NCBI GenBank assembly: GCA_009779335.1
Contig: WREM01000015.1
Location: 1-12,256, forward strand
DNA: 12,256 nt
Source of the DNA: Streptococcaceae bacterium
GTDB lineage: Bacteria; Bacillota; Bacilli; Lactobacillales; Streptococcaceae
Reading direction: 5' to 3'
A program made the position numbers and the translations under genes. This document shows, in pieces, positions 1 to 6,896 of the stretch; position 1 is the first letter of the stretch, and each line of letters starts with the position of its first letter. Below the pieces are notes generated by a model that saw only the letters and a list, made by a program, of their open reading frames with translations, searched no databases and was not told the origin of the DNA.

Positions 1-40
1 CCAAGACAGGACTATTTACTACTGATGGTATTGATATGAA
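1..40 (+). repeat. Copy 1 of the LXG-domain end / toxin-junction sequence
   Basis: Bases 1-40 match 4771-4810 at 38 of 40 positions and encode the same peptide in the same frame. Similarity fades right after GIDM, where the two proteins diverge into unrelated C-termini. This is the expected boundary between a conserved export domain and an exchangeable toxin domain. Confidence 0.85.
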
Positions 41-653
41 AATTGTATCAAGTCTTGATGATACTTATAATAATTTTGAAGGTTATAAGACACTTGCAAA
101 GGACTTAGGTATTTCAGAAGATGAGGCTATTGCTTTATGTAAGAAATATAAAGTTAGTCCAAATGATGATATTGAGATGACAAGTGTTACCTATATGCTA
201 AATGGACAGCTCAATGGTACGAAAACCTATGTCAATAAAACAACAGAGGAAACTATATCCATAGTTAATATTAATCCTGCAGCGTTCTTTTATGGAAGTG
301 CCTTATTCAATCCAGTGGATAGTTCTGTTGTAAATGTAGATAATAATTCTAAAACATATACACCAGAACAATTAAAATTATTAAAAGCTCAAAATAATAG
401 TGAAGGGTACGGATTAGGAGTGGCAGGAATAGCTCAGGCACTAGAAACACAAAATGAAGTTGATAACAGTTTGAAAACAGATACATGGAGTGGAAAAGGT
501 TATCAATATGTTTGTAGTATGCAAGAGCAGAAAAAGCAAGATGATGAGGATGCTAAGAAATTATCTGAAGAAGAAACTCAAGCACATAATCAAGTGCTTC
601 AAAATAATCATGCTCCTACCTCAGGCGGAACAGCACCTAATGATCCACAATAG
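1..653 (+). CDS. LXG-domain T7SS effector, C-terminal part (5' end outside the window)
   Basis: The reading frame is open from base 3 and has no start with a ribosome binding site, so this is the 3' part of a longer gene. Its first residues, KTGLFTTDGIDM, are identical to residues 196-207 of the complete LXG effector at 4188-5711, where they mark the end of the LXG export domain. The DNA matches at 38 of 40 bases. About 200 residues then form a C-terminal domain I do not recognise. No membrane helix, signal peptide or obvious catalytic motif is visible. It ends in a charged helix (about 160-195) and a Gly/Ser/Pro-rich tail ending DPQ. LXG proteins are T7SSb substrates with a variable C-terminal toxin, so this domain is probably the toxin, by inference. 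An internal ATG at 36 lies inside the conserved LXG segment and is not a credible start. The LTDRQ-family gene 34 bases downstream is the nearest candidate immunity gene. Confidence 0.75.
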   Translation, partial: KTGLFTTDGIDMKIVSSLDDTYNNFEGYKTLAKDLGISEDEAIALCKKYKVSPNDDIEMTSVTYMLNGQLNGTKTYVNKTTEETISIVNINPAAFFYGSALFNPVDSSVVNVDNNSKTYTPEQLKLLKAQNNSEGYGLGVAGIAQALETQNEVDNSLKTDTWSGKGYQYVCSMQEQKKQDDEDAKKLSEEETQAHNQVLQNNHAPTSGGTAPNDPQ

Positions 654-687
654 GAGTTGATGCTGAAATAAATTATAAGGAGATGGT

Positions 688-1014
688 ATGCTAACAGATA
701 AACAACAAAAGTACTATATAAAAATTGGACTTCTCTCTCAATCAAAGGGACTGACTGAAATGGAAGAAAAAGGTTTACAACGAGCAAAAAAATGGTTTGA
801 TCGTGGAGATGAGTTCCACATTGTTATCAATTCACTATGTTTAACTCTACAAAATTTAACATCTGAAAGATTGCAAGGGAAATTGACTCCTCCTGTAAAT
901 AAACTATACGAAGATTTGATTGCTGATTATGGTCAGCCACAAAAGTCAGATTTAAGAATTTTAGCAGGTCCATCTAATCCTGTATGGTTAGACGATAGCA
1001 ACACTCGTTCATGA
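688..1014 (+). CDS. LTDRQ-family helical immunity-like protein, truncated paralogue 1
   Basis: This 108-residue protein starts MLTDKQQKYY and is preceded by AAGGAG at 677-682, five bases before the ATG. Residues 1-85 are helical and follow the layout of class II bacteriocin immunity proteins (LciA/EntA_Immun): an E-rich helix (MEEKGLQRAKKWFDRG), a middle helix, then LTPPVNKLYEDLIADYG. Its paralogues at 1052, 1679 and 2284 carry a two-helix membrane hairpin after this domain. Here the frame ends at NPVWLDDSNTRS without one. Right after it, in another frame, lies what looks like the last few codons of a paralogue tail (1011-1052), so the membrane part was probably deleted. Placed directly after an LXG effector, it may be that effector's immunity protein or a decayed copy. 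The fold assignment rests on sequence pattern only. Confidence 0.6.
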   Translation: MLTDKQQKYYIKIGLLSQSKGLTEMEEKGLQRAKKWFDRGDEFHIVINSLCLTLQNLTSERLQGKLTPPVNKLYEDLIADYGQPQKSDLRILAGPSNPVWLDDSNTRS

Positions 1015-1052
1015 TTATATTAATAGTTTCAGGAAGGAAAAACAATAAATAA
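1011..1052 (+). pseudogene. Leftover 3' end of a membrane-anchored LTDRQ paralogue
   Basis: In frame 3 this segment reads MIILIVSGRKNNK then stop. It corresponds to the last codons of the gene at 1679-2284, which end LILIVSGQLRRKGKTKK. Bases 1015-1030 and 2233-2248 share the DNA core TATTAATAGTTTC. As at 2282-2286, the stop overlaps the next start as TAATG. The scrap is out of frame with the gene at 688, consistent with a frame-shifting internal deletion that removed its membrane region. Confidence 0.6.
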
Positions 1053-1597
1053 TGCTCACAGATAGACAACAGAAATTCTATAATACAATTAATAGCTTGT
1101 TTTCTTCAAATATTGAAATAACTAAGAGAGAGAAGGCACGGTTAACTACCGCAAAAGAAAAACTAGATTCAAATCAAAATTTCAAAGAAGTTATACATAC
1201 GCTTATGGTTGATTTGCATTATGTTCGTTCTGCCGCACAAATGAAAAATGAAACATTGTCTCCTCAAGTAGAAAATTTTTATAATCAGCTGATAGAAACT
1301 TATGGGAAACCTGTTGATGAATATGCTCAAAAAGCAATGGCAATAGCAGGTGCAAAGTTTTATGCAGATGATTCAGGGAATCAACACCATGAATCTGTCA
1401 TTGCTTCTCCATTTAGTATTATTAATTTTCTTGCGTGGGTTTTACTTACAATAATACTTTGTGTCAGCCTATTTGCATTCCCTTGGCTCAAGTCAGTATT
1501 AGGTCTGACAGGAATAATAATTTTCTACATTATAGGATTAAGTCTAGTCTTTATAGGATTAACAAGGAAACGTACCCCAAATAAAAGAGATGGATAA
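1052..1597 (+). CDS. LTDRQ-family immunity-like protein with C-terminal membrane hairpin, paralogue 2
   Basis: This 181-residue protein starts MLTDRQQKFY. The start overlaps the stop of the preceding remnant (TAATG), with a GGAAGG ribosome binding site about 15 bases upstream. Residues 1-85 form the family helical domain: EKARLTTAKEKLD, then FKEVIHTLMVDL, then LSPQVENFYNQLIETYG. This spacing resembles LciA and EntA_Immun proteins, which protect bacteriocin producers at the membrane. A polar linker follows (86-119), then two predicted membrane helices (about 121-143 and 150-170) and a basic tail ending RKRTPNKRDG. The positive tail suggests both ends are cytoplasmic. I infer immunity against a membrane-active T7SS toxin. 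Immunity to a bacteriocin is the alternative. It shares 30 of its first 33 bases with the gene at 1679. Confidence 0.65.
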   Translation: MLTDRQQKFYNTINSLFSSNIEITKREKARLTTAKEKLDSNQNFKEVIHTLMVDLHYVRSAAQMKNETLSPQVENFYNQLIETYGKPVDEYAQKAMAIAGAKFYADDSGNQHHESVIASPFSIINFLAWVLLTIILCVSLFAFPWLKSVLGLTGIIIFYIIGLSLVFIGLTRKRTPNKRDG

Positions 1598-1678
1598 AGT
1601 AGCTCAAAGATCAAATAGACAAGGTGACTAATCCGGCTAATAACTGGAGTCAAACAGAAGGCATAGGAGATGGTGGAA
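1598..1678 (+). other. Intergenic spacer with possible toxin-tail scrap
   Basis: This 81-base spacer separates two paralogues that elsewhere abut directly. It ends with AGGAG at 1665-1669, correctly placed for the ATG at 1679. From 1603 one frame is open and contains NPANNWSQTEGIGDGGN, whose Asn/Gly-rich style resembles the tails of the toxins ending at 653 and 3176. It has no start codon. It could be a degraded toxin end or chance. Confidence 0.25.
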
Positions 1679-2284
1679 ATGTTCACAGATAGACAACAAA
1701 AATTTTATAATCAAATTTCTCTAATATCCCAAGATTCGACAATTTCCAAGAAAGAAAAAATACTATTTTCACAATCAAAAAGAAAAATTGATGAAGGGCA
1801 TGACTTTAAGGAAACAATAAATAATTTACTTTATGTATTGAATCAAAACCAAAGTGAACATCCATTAAGTGCGGATGCAGAAAAGTTATTTACTAGTCTT
1901 AAAGATGTCTATGGAGAGGGTAGGCTTGTTGTTCAAAAAGAAATAAAGAAAGAAGACAGCATAAAAGACTGGCAAACTTCTGACCCTGATTTCATTTTTA
2001 GTACTTCTGGAGGTGCGTTTGCAAGTGGATGGGTGCGTAGGGTTCAAGGTGATGATATGCCATACTCTGGAATGGAAATTTTTATTATTTATACACTCCA
2101 ATTTTTAAAGTTTTTAACCTTTATGTGTATTTTAGGCATTGGTTTATTTTGTGTACAAATAAGTGAGGTACTAAAAACCAACCTTAAAACATTTTTTATC
2201 ATATATATCAGTTGCGTTGTAATATTTGTGCTTATATTAATAGTTTCGGGACAATTAAGACGGAAAGGAAAAACAAAAAAATAA
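1679..2284 (+). CDS. LTDRQ-family immunity-like protein with C-terminal membrane hairpin, paralogue 3
   Basis: This 201-residue protein starts MFTDRQQKFY. I chose the ATG at 1679 because AGGAG at 1665-1669 lies nine bases before it and this start aligns with the other paralogues. The in-frame ATG at 1670 overlaps that ribosome binding site. Residues 1-80 are the helical domain (KKEKILFSQSKRKIDEG, then PLSADAEKLFTSLKDVYG). A linker contains WQTSDPDFIFSTSGGAFASG followed by W, a W-DPD-I-GW pattern that is also present in the next paralogue and may be a small structured element. Predicted membrane helices lie at about 134-160 and 171-190, followed by a basic tail GQLRRKGKTKK. The stop overlaps the next start by one base (TAATG), indicating translational coupling. 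Function is inferred as membrane-located immunity. Confidence 0.65.
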   Translation: MFTDRQQKFYNQISLISQDSTISKKEKILFSQSKRKIDEGHDFKETINNLLYVLNQNQSEHPLSADAEKLFTSLKDVYGEGRLVVQKEIKKEDSIKDWQTSDPDFIFSTSGGAFASGWVRRVQGDDMPYSGMEIFIIYTLQFLKFLTFMCILGIGLFCVQISEVLKTNLKTFFIIYISCVVIFVLILIVSGQLRRKGKTKK

Positions 2285-2871
2285 TGCTAACGGATAGACA
2301 ACAGAAATTTTATGACCGTTTTTCTGATTTACTTCTTCTTTCTAGTTCCGCAGATTTTATAGAAAAAGAGTGGATTTCTGATGCGAAAAATGCTATTAAT
2401 AGAGGAGAAAATTTCAATAAAGTAATAACAGTGATGATGCAAAAAATGACTAATGCAGATGATTCAGAATTAAGTGATTTGACTCCCAATGTAAAAAAAT
2501 TATTAGATGACTTGATAGAATCTTACGGTACTCCTCCTCCATTAAAAGAAAACTGGAAAAACAATGATCCAGATTATATCTATGTTCCGGGGAGCGGTAG
2601 ATATGGAGGAGGATGGAGATTAAGAGAAAATGTAGTTTCTAGAAAGCATTCAATTGAACATAAAGAACAAGGACGAGATGGTTCAGGGATTCTTATTATG
2701 AAGATTTGTTTAGGGGTTTTATTATTTTCTGCGATTTTATTCTTCTATATTCTTAAAGTATTTCCTTACATAAGTAATAAATATGGTCCGATAGGCATTA
2801 TATTATCGCTTATTCTGATTATGATACTTTTGTCCTATTTCGGAAACCTAAAACGAAAGAAGAAATCATAA
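2284..2871 (+). CDS. LTDRQ-family immunity-like protein with C-terminal membrane hairpin, paralogue 4
   Basis: This 195-residue protein starts MLTDRQQKFY at 2284. The frame extends upstream to an ATG at 2212, but that start lies inside the previous gene and lacks family similarity. The correct start overlaps the previous stop (TAATG), and AAAGGAAAAA just upstream can serve as ribosome binding site. The helical domain spans 1-82 and includes DAKNAINRGENFNKVI and LTPNVKKLLDDLIESYG. The linker has NWKNNDPDYIYVPGSGRYGG and then GW, matching paralogue 3. Predicted membrane helices are at about 135-158 and 168-187, with the basic tail KRKKKS. It is the last of the coupled paralogues and is followed directly by a broken toxin C-terminus. 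Its target is unknown. Confidence 0.65.
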   Translation: MLTDRQQKFYDRFSDLLLLSSSADFIEKEWISDAKNAINRGENFNKVITVMMQKMTNADDSELSDLTPNVKKLLDDLIESYGTPPPLKENWKNNDPDYIYVPGSGRYGGGWRLRENVVSRKHSIEHKEQGRDGSGILIMKICLGVLLFSAILFFYILKVFPYISNKYGPIGIILSLILIMILLSYFGNLKRKKKS

Positions 2872-3176
2872 TAAAACAAGATGTTCACCAAGACAGAAAC
2901 GGAACGTCCGCACATGATTGAGGAGATTCATTTGGATATTTTCAAACATTTGAAAATCTTGGTCAAGATCTTCATAACGCAAGACATCCTCATGTATCAG
3001 TATCTTACGGAAGTGGAAAAGACTATTTAGATGCTCTTAAAGAAGGACAAGCACAGTTGGAGCAACAAAAAGAAGAATCTGATAACTCCCAAAAAATAAA
3101 AGAGGAGCAAAATGTATCTAAATCTGCAGGTATGGGTGCTTCATCTGATGGGCAGTATTATCCGGGGGGAAATTAA
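2871..3176 (+). pseudogene. Broken toxin C-terminus (orphan effector fragment)
   Basis: Frame 3 reads KQDVHQDRNGTSAHD, a TGA stop at 2919, then GDSFGYFQTFENLGQDLHN and continues to a stop at 3174-3176. No start codon with a ribosome binding site precedes it. The second half has a charged coiled stretch (EGQAQLEQQKEESDN) and a Gly/Ser-rich end (GQYYPGGN), like the tail of the LXG effector ending at 653. It therefore looks like the 3' end of an LXG-type toxin that lost its export domain and gained an in-frame stop. Its stop overlaps the ATG of the next gene (TAATG), the usual toxin-immunity arrangement. A 49-codon frame from the ATG at 2881 is a shadow in another register. The toxin activity cannot be read from what remains. 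Confidence 0.55.
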
Positions 3177-3475
3177 TGAAAGCATTATATAGAGGCGAAG
3201 AAAAGGAAATTTGGATGATCAGTCAAGATAGTCATAGACCAGATTGGGTAGATTATGGATTTAAGGCTAATTTAATCAGATGGACAAGTGATAAAAAAGT
3301 AGAACTAAATGCTCAAGTACGAGGCATAATGATGAGTGCTATAGGTAAAAAATATGTCAATAACAAAGGTAAAGGTAATGGCCTTTACTTTGGGAAACTC
3401 GGGGATGTCGTCAATTTAACCGATGGCATTATTGTTTCTGGTAAAAAATTTCAAGAAGTTTACAAAATTTTATAG
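3176..3475 (+). CDS. Unrecognised 99-residue protein, candidate immunity protein
   Basis: The protein starts MKALYRGEEKEIWMISQDS. GGGGGA at 3164-3169 is a plausible ribosome binding site, and the start overlaps the stop of the toxin remnant by one base. There is no signal peptide or membrane helix, so it should be cytoplasmic. Predicted structure is mainly beta strands with a final helix (GKKFQEVYKIL). The last third, FGKLGDVVNLTDGIIVS, is strongly conserved in the adjacent duplicate at 3523. I do not recognise the family. The overlap with a toxin 3' end, and its duplication inside an LXG region, suggest an immunity protein whose cognate toxin is now broken. This is inferred from context only. 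Confidence 0.6.
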   Translation: MKALYRGEEKEIWMISQDSHRPDWVDYGFKANLIRWTSDKKVELNAQVRGIMMSAIGKKYVNNKGKGNGLYFGKLGDVVNLTDGIIVSGKKFQEVYKIL

Positions 3476-3522
3476 ATATAGAGACTAAATTACTCATAAT
3501 TACATGTTAAAGGAAAATTTTA

Positions 3523-4147
3523 ATGAAAGCATTATTATAGAGGCGAAGAAAAGGAAATTTGGATTATCAGTCAAGACACTCATAGACCAGATTGGATAGA
3601 GTATGGATTTCAAGCAGATTATATCATGTGGACGAGTAATAGTAAAAAAGAAATCCGTGTAGCTTTTGGGATGTTGAGAACAAGTCAAATTGTGAAGGGG
3701 ATGGTGCAAAAAAGTCATCAAGGAACAAGAAATTTCACTCTCGCAATAGGCAGTGGATATGCAGGTACATATGAAGTAAGTTTTGGTAAACTCGGAGATG
3801 TCATCAATTTGACTGATGGTATTATTGTTTCTGCTAAAAAATTTCAAGAAATTTATAAAATTATTGAAGATAGAAGTTTAATTGTTAAAGACAAGCAGGG
3901 ATTGACAGATAGACAAAACAAACATTGGCAATCACTGACTTCGTTACTTGAAAATAAAACTCTAAACTTTGATGAACGCCGACCTTTATTTCTAGCTTAT
4001 AATTCTATTGAATCAGGACAGAATTTTGGAGATACCATGAGAAAGTTAATCGCTGATTTAGAAAATGTGAAAATTGCTCAGAAAAATAGTATAAACCTTA
4101 CAATAAATAATTTTTTATCAGACATTAAATCAGACTATGAATATTGA
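3523..4147 (+). pseudogene. Frameshifted duplicate of the 99-residue protein, fused to an LTDRQ helical module
   Basis: ATG at 3523 follows AAAGGA (3509-3514), and the DNA parallels 3176 onward. One extra T near 3535 turns the family start MKALYRGEE into MKALL and then TAG at 3538. The family frame resumes at 3536 as YRGEEKEIWIISQDTHR and stays open to 4147. Without the extra base the product would be about 207 residues. Residues 1-115 resemble the neighbour and include FGKLGDVINLTDGIIVS. From about residue 125, GLTDRQNKHWQSLTSLL begins a copy of the helical module of the genes at 688-2871, without the membrane hairpin. An ATG at 3626 could initiate a 173-residue remnant but has no good ribosome binding site. 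The extra base may be a real mutation or a sequencing error. The two-module fusion is clear either way. Confidence 0.6.
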
Positions 4148-4187
4148 AATTTATAATTTAAAATATAAATCATGAAAGGAGACTAAT

Positions 4188-5711
4188 ATGCCCATAGGTC
4201 AACGTAAAATATCGACATCAGATATAACCCTATCCACAGCTCCACAAACAGTGATTGAAAGTAACAATGCCGAATTTAATGGATTGTCAGATGAACTGAC
4301 AAAATTCATGCAAGAGGGTCAATTATCAGGTAAAGGATGGGAGAGTGCCAAGAAATTAGCAGGGGTCTATGAGACCATCACCCATACCTTTCAGATGGTT
4401 TCGGATCAGTTGATGCAAGCAAATGCAGAAGTGAAGAATACCAGTGGTTTAATAGGGACACAGATAGATGAAGCAGCCATTGAAGACCAAATATCAAATA
4501 ATAAAGCTGCGATGACTACTCTATCTTACAGTAACACCATATGGAACAGTACCAATCCAGGAGTAGTCAATCAAGATACAAGCATGGCAACTGCTAATAA
4601 TAATTATATTGCCTCATTGACTAATCAAAATAATGAACTTCAGAAAGTGATTGATGGTTTGAATGATTATGATTCAAGAACCAAATCAGTCTATGATGAG
4701 GCATTGGATAGTTTAAATAAGCTAGAGAGTCTGATGAAACAGGTTTCTGATTCATCCAAGATTTATAATGCTAAAACAGGACTATTTACTACTGATGGTA
4801 TTGATATGAACATAGTAAAAGAGTTGGATAAGAAATATGAGGATACTCAGATTACTACGGATCCCACCGAACAGGCTAAAGGCTTGCTTGACCTATACGA
4901 ACATATGGAAGGGTATAACCACGACCTTGCTGATAAGGTAGCAAAATTGATTGCTGCAGGGAATCCAGCTGGGGCTTTAGAAAAGTTGCTTGAACAAGAA
5001 AATTTTGTCAATGCTATGCTTTATAACAATTCTCCATTTATCACAAAGAGTTTCTTAAAAATAGTGACAGGATTAGAACTCTCAGAAGACCTTATGGCAA
5101 AAATCTCTAAGACATCTGCGAAAGGATTTGTAGAGAAAATATTTAATAGTTCTGTTTATGCAAAATTTGTAGATAAATTGCCATTATATATTCAAGAAAA
5201 GCAACTGAATAGTTTGATTAAACTTGAACAGGGAGGCTGGAATATTTTGGCTCCACTCGGACACTTTTCAGAGGTTCTAAGTAAATTTGGACTAACTAAG
5301 GGTGCTGTAGCAATTTTAGAAAAGTTAAAATCTATGGATAAATTTGCAAAATTTTTAAAAGTTGCTGGACCAATCTTATCTGCAGCTAATATCTCTACAA
5401 ATGTACTTGATGAATTTTGCAATCCTGATAGCGAAGCTTATGGAGATATAGATAAAGCGATATATGGTGGAATTATAAAATATATTGTGGACACAGGACC
5501 GTTAGAAGGTGGAGAATATGGATCAATTTTAGGCGGTCCAATAGGAGGGGGAATAGGATTGAGCGTAGGTTTGATAAATAGCGTGGTTCAAATGAGTGGA
5601 ATAAAAAGTGAAAAAGATATAATGAAATGGGCTTATCAACAGTATGATAAAGAGAAAGCAGATAAGCGTTCGTTAGAGGAAAAAATTCTTGACGGTCCAA
5701 TGGGACATTAA
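4188..5711 (+). CDS. LXG-domain T7SS effector with C-terminal glycine zipper (putative pore-forming toxin)
   Basis: This 507-residue protein has AAAGGAG at 4175-4181, six bases before the ATG. Residues 1-207 are a helical LXG domain with the L-S-G motif at 46-48, followed by the typical KGWESAKKLA. LXG domains target polymorphic antibacterial toxins to T7SSb. The conserved block ends at KTGLFTTDGIDM (196-207). The remaining ~300 residues are mostly helical and contain a perfect glycine zipper with Gly at 441, 445, 449, 453, 457 and 461. Such zippers pack membrane helices and occur in pore-forming LXG toxins such as TelE. No nuclease, NADase or lipid II phosphatase motif is seen. Unlike many LXG operons, no pair of small helical partner genes precedes it. 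The membrane protein four bases downstream is the likely immunity partner. Export is well supported; pore formation is inferred. Confidence 0.85.
   Translation: MPIGQRKISTSDITLSTAPQTVIESNNAEFNGLSDELTKFMQEGQLSGKGWESAKKLAGVYETITHTFQMVSDQLMQANAEVKNTSGLIGTQIDEAAIEDQISNNKAAMTTLSYSNTIWNSTNPGVVNQDTSMATANNNYIASLTNQNNELQKVIDGLNDYDSRTKSVYDEALDSLNKLESLMKQVSDSSKIYNAKTGLFTTDGIDMNIVKELDKKYEDTQITTDPTEQAKGLLDLYEHMEGYNHDLADKVAKLIAAGNPAGALEKLLEQENFVNAMLYNNSPFITKSFLKIVTGLELSEDLMAKISKTSAKGFVEKIFNSSVYAKFVDKLPLYIQEKQLNSLIKLEQGGWNILAPLGHFSEVLSKFGLTKGAVAILEKLKSMDKFAKFLKVAGPILSAANISTNVLDEFCNPDSEAYGDIDKAIYGGIIKYIVDTGPLEGGEYGSILGGPIGGGIGLSVGLINSVVQMSGIKSEKDIMKWAYQQYDKEKADKRSLEEKILDGPMGH
4771..4810 (+). repeat. Copy 2 of the LXG-domain end / toxin-junction sequence
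   Basis: This segment matches bases 1-40 at 38 of 40 positions and encodes residues 195-207 of the effector. It marks where the conserved export domain gives way to an exchangeable toxin domain and could support homologous recombination between the two effector genes. Confidence 0.85.
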
Positions 5712-5714
5712 AAA

Positions 5715-6896
5715 ATGGATAAAGGAAAATCAAAATTGAAGAACATCACATTTGAACAAGCAAAAAAAGTAATTACCAAAGATTATTTGAAAGATGCTAC
5801 ACAAATTTCAAAAAGCAGTTCTAATAAAAGTTTTGCTAAACCATGGATATTTAGCATTTCACTTTCTATATTTTTATCTTTATATGCTTTAATGTTAAAT
5901 TCAATGGATAAAACAAATAAATATTTTATAATTGTCTTATTTGTTTGGATTATTCCAGTTAATGCGATTGTAGGTTTAATCATATCCCTAATAAAAAAAA
6001 TAGAATTAACTTTATTCAAAAAAAGTAGTGCTACTATGTTTGGTGTAGGTTATATTTCGATAATCATATTTTTAGGTGCGATAATAGGGTTTAGTTTCCA
6101 GTCAATAAAATCAAATAATACCTATGGATTAATTTATTATTTGGTTTTAGCTGTATTCGGTATATGGATTGTATTTTATACTTGTAGAAATGTCATCAAT
6201 GACTATTATGAAGAATATGGGCTAGAAAATGAGAAGAGCAAGTTTAATCTGTTTTTCCGTAAAGCTGGTTTGGTTGTAGTTGTAGTAGGGATTATGTTGG
6301 CTTATGTTTTTAGAATGGTCCCGGGAAGCCACGGATCTACCGCACCTGAATTTTTACAAAAACTGGGAGTAATTGGTACTGCCCTACTGATCATGATTGT
6401 TTCAATCATGGTTATGTCAGGGGATATTATCAAGGGGTTACTTATTAAAAAATATTATGATAGCTTTGTAGAAGAGTATCAGCTTAAAGAGGAATGGTAT
6501 AAAACTTATAAGACAAAAGAAGTTTTAGAAACCATTCAAAAAAGAAAAGAAGCCATAGAGTATGATTTGATTGATAAAGGTTATTTTGAAAAATTGAGAT
6601 ATTCGTTGTTTAAGGAAAAAGGAGTGGATGAAGAAGAATTTCAGGTACGCATAGATTATGATGATACTTCTACTTATAACGCCTATCAAGTAAGTATCAT
6701 AAGGCCACAAGGGGAGAAATATGATTCGCAAAGTATTTATTCTCCAGAGCATTATAAAGATTCTCAGAAATCCGATTCAGATTTTGAAGAAGCAAAAACT
6801 GCCTTTATTCGAAAAATAGAGAAATTTATAGAAATGAACAAAGCAATGAAAGCCGAAGGAAAAGAGCCTTATTATGATTCAGAGCTATGGAATTAA
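5715..6896 (+). CDS. Six-helix membrane protein, candidate immunity protein for the adjacent LXG toxin
   Basis: This 393-residue protein starts four bases after the LXG stop. No strong ribosome binding site is visible, so translation is probably coupled to the toxin gene. Predicted membrane helices lie at about 44-62, 70-93, 108-130, 138-157, 184-202 and 217-237. They are followed by a ~150-residue soluble, charged C-terminal domain (from 245, ending YYDSELWN) that is probably cytoplasmic because of the even helix count and the basic N-terminus. I do not recognise the family. Immunity proteins of membrane-active LXG toxins are usually multi-pass membrane proteins (for example TsaI for TspA). 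That precedent, the tight linkage and the toxin's glycine zipper make immunity the best reading. It is larger than the five-helix DUF443 proteins, so I do not assign that family. Confidence 0.65.
   Translation: MDKGKSKLKNITFEQAKKVITKDYLKDATQISKSSSNKSFAKPWIFSISLSIFLSLYALMLNSMDKTNKYFIIVLFVWIIPVNAIVGLIISLIKKIELTLFKKSSATMFGVGYISIIIFLGAIIGFSFQSIKSNNTYGLIYYLVLAVFGIWIVFYTCRNVINDYYEEYGLENEKSKFNLFFRKAGLVVVVVGIMLAYVFRMVPGSHGSTAPEFLQKLGVIGTALLIMIVSIMVMSGDIIKGLLIKKYYDSFVEEYQLKEEWYKTYKTKEVLETIQKRKEAIEYDLIDKGYFEKLRYSLFKEKGVDEEEFQVRIDYDDTSTYNAYQVSIIRPQGEKYDSQSIYSPEHYKDSQKSDSDFEEAKTAFIRKIEKFIEMNKAMKAEGKEPYYDSELWN

Noticed and set aside
1670..1678. ATG at 1670 as the start of paralogue 3
   Set aside because: It overlaps the ribosome binding site; ATG 1679 has the right spacing and aligns with the family.
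2212..2283. Upstream extension of the paralogue 4 frame to ATG 2212
   Set aside because: It lies wholly inside paralogue 3, lacks family similarity, and the start at 2284 aligns with the other paralogues.
2881..3030. 49-codon frame starting ATG at 2881
   Set aside because: No ribosome binding site, and it overlaps in another frame a better-supported toxin remnant ending at the TAATG junction.
3500..3847. 115-codon minus-strand frame
   Set aside because: It is a shadow of the duplicated gene on the + strand and has no supporting signals.
4152..4157. TATAAT before the LXG gene as a promoter
   Set aside because: No -35 element at a suitable distance and no extended -10; the surroundings are simply AT-rich.
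5192..6752. Several 75-86 codon minus-strand frames
   Set aside because: All lie opposite strongly supported + strand genes (LXG effector and membrane protein) and lack start signals.
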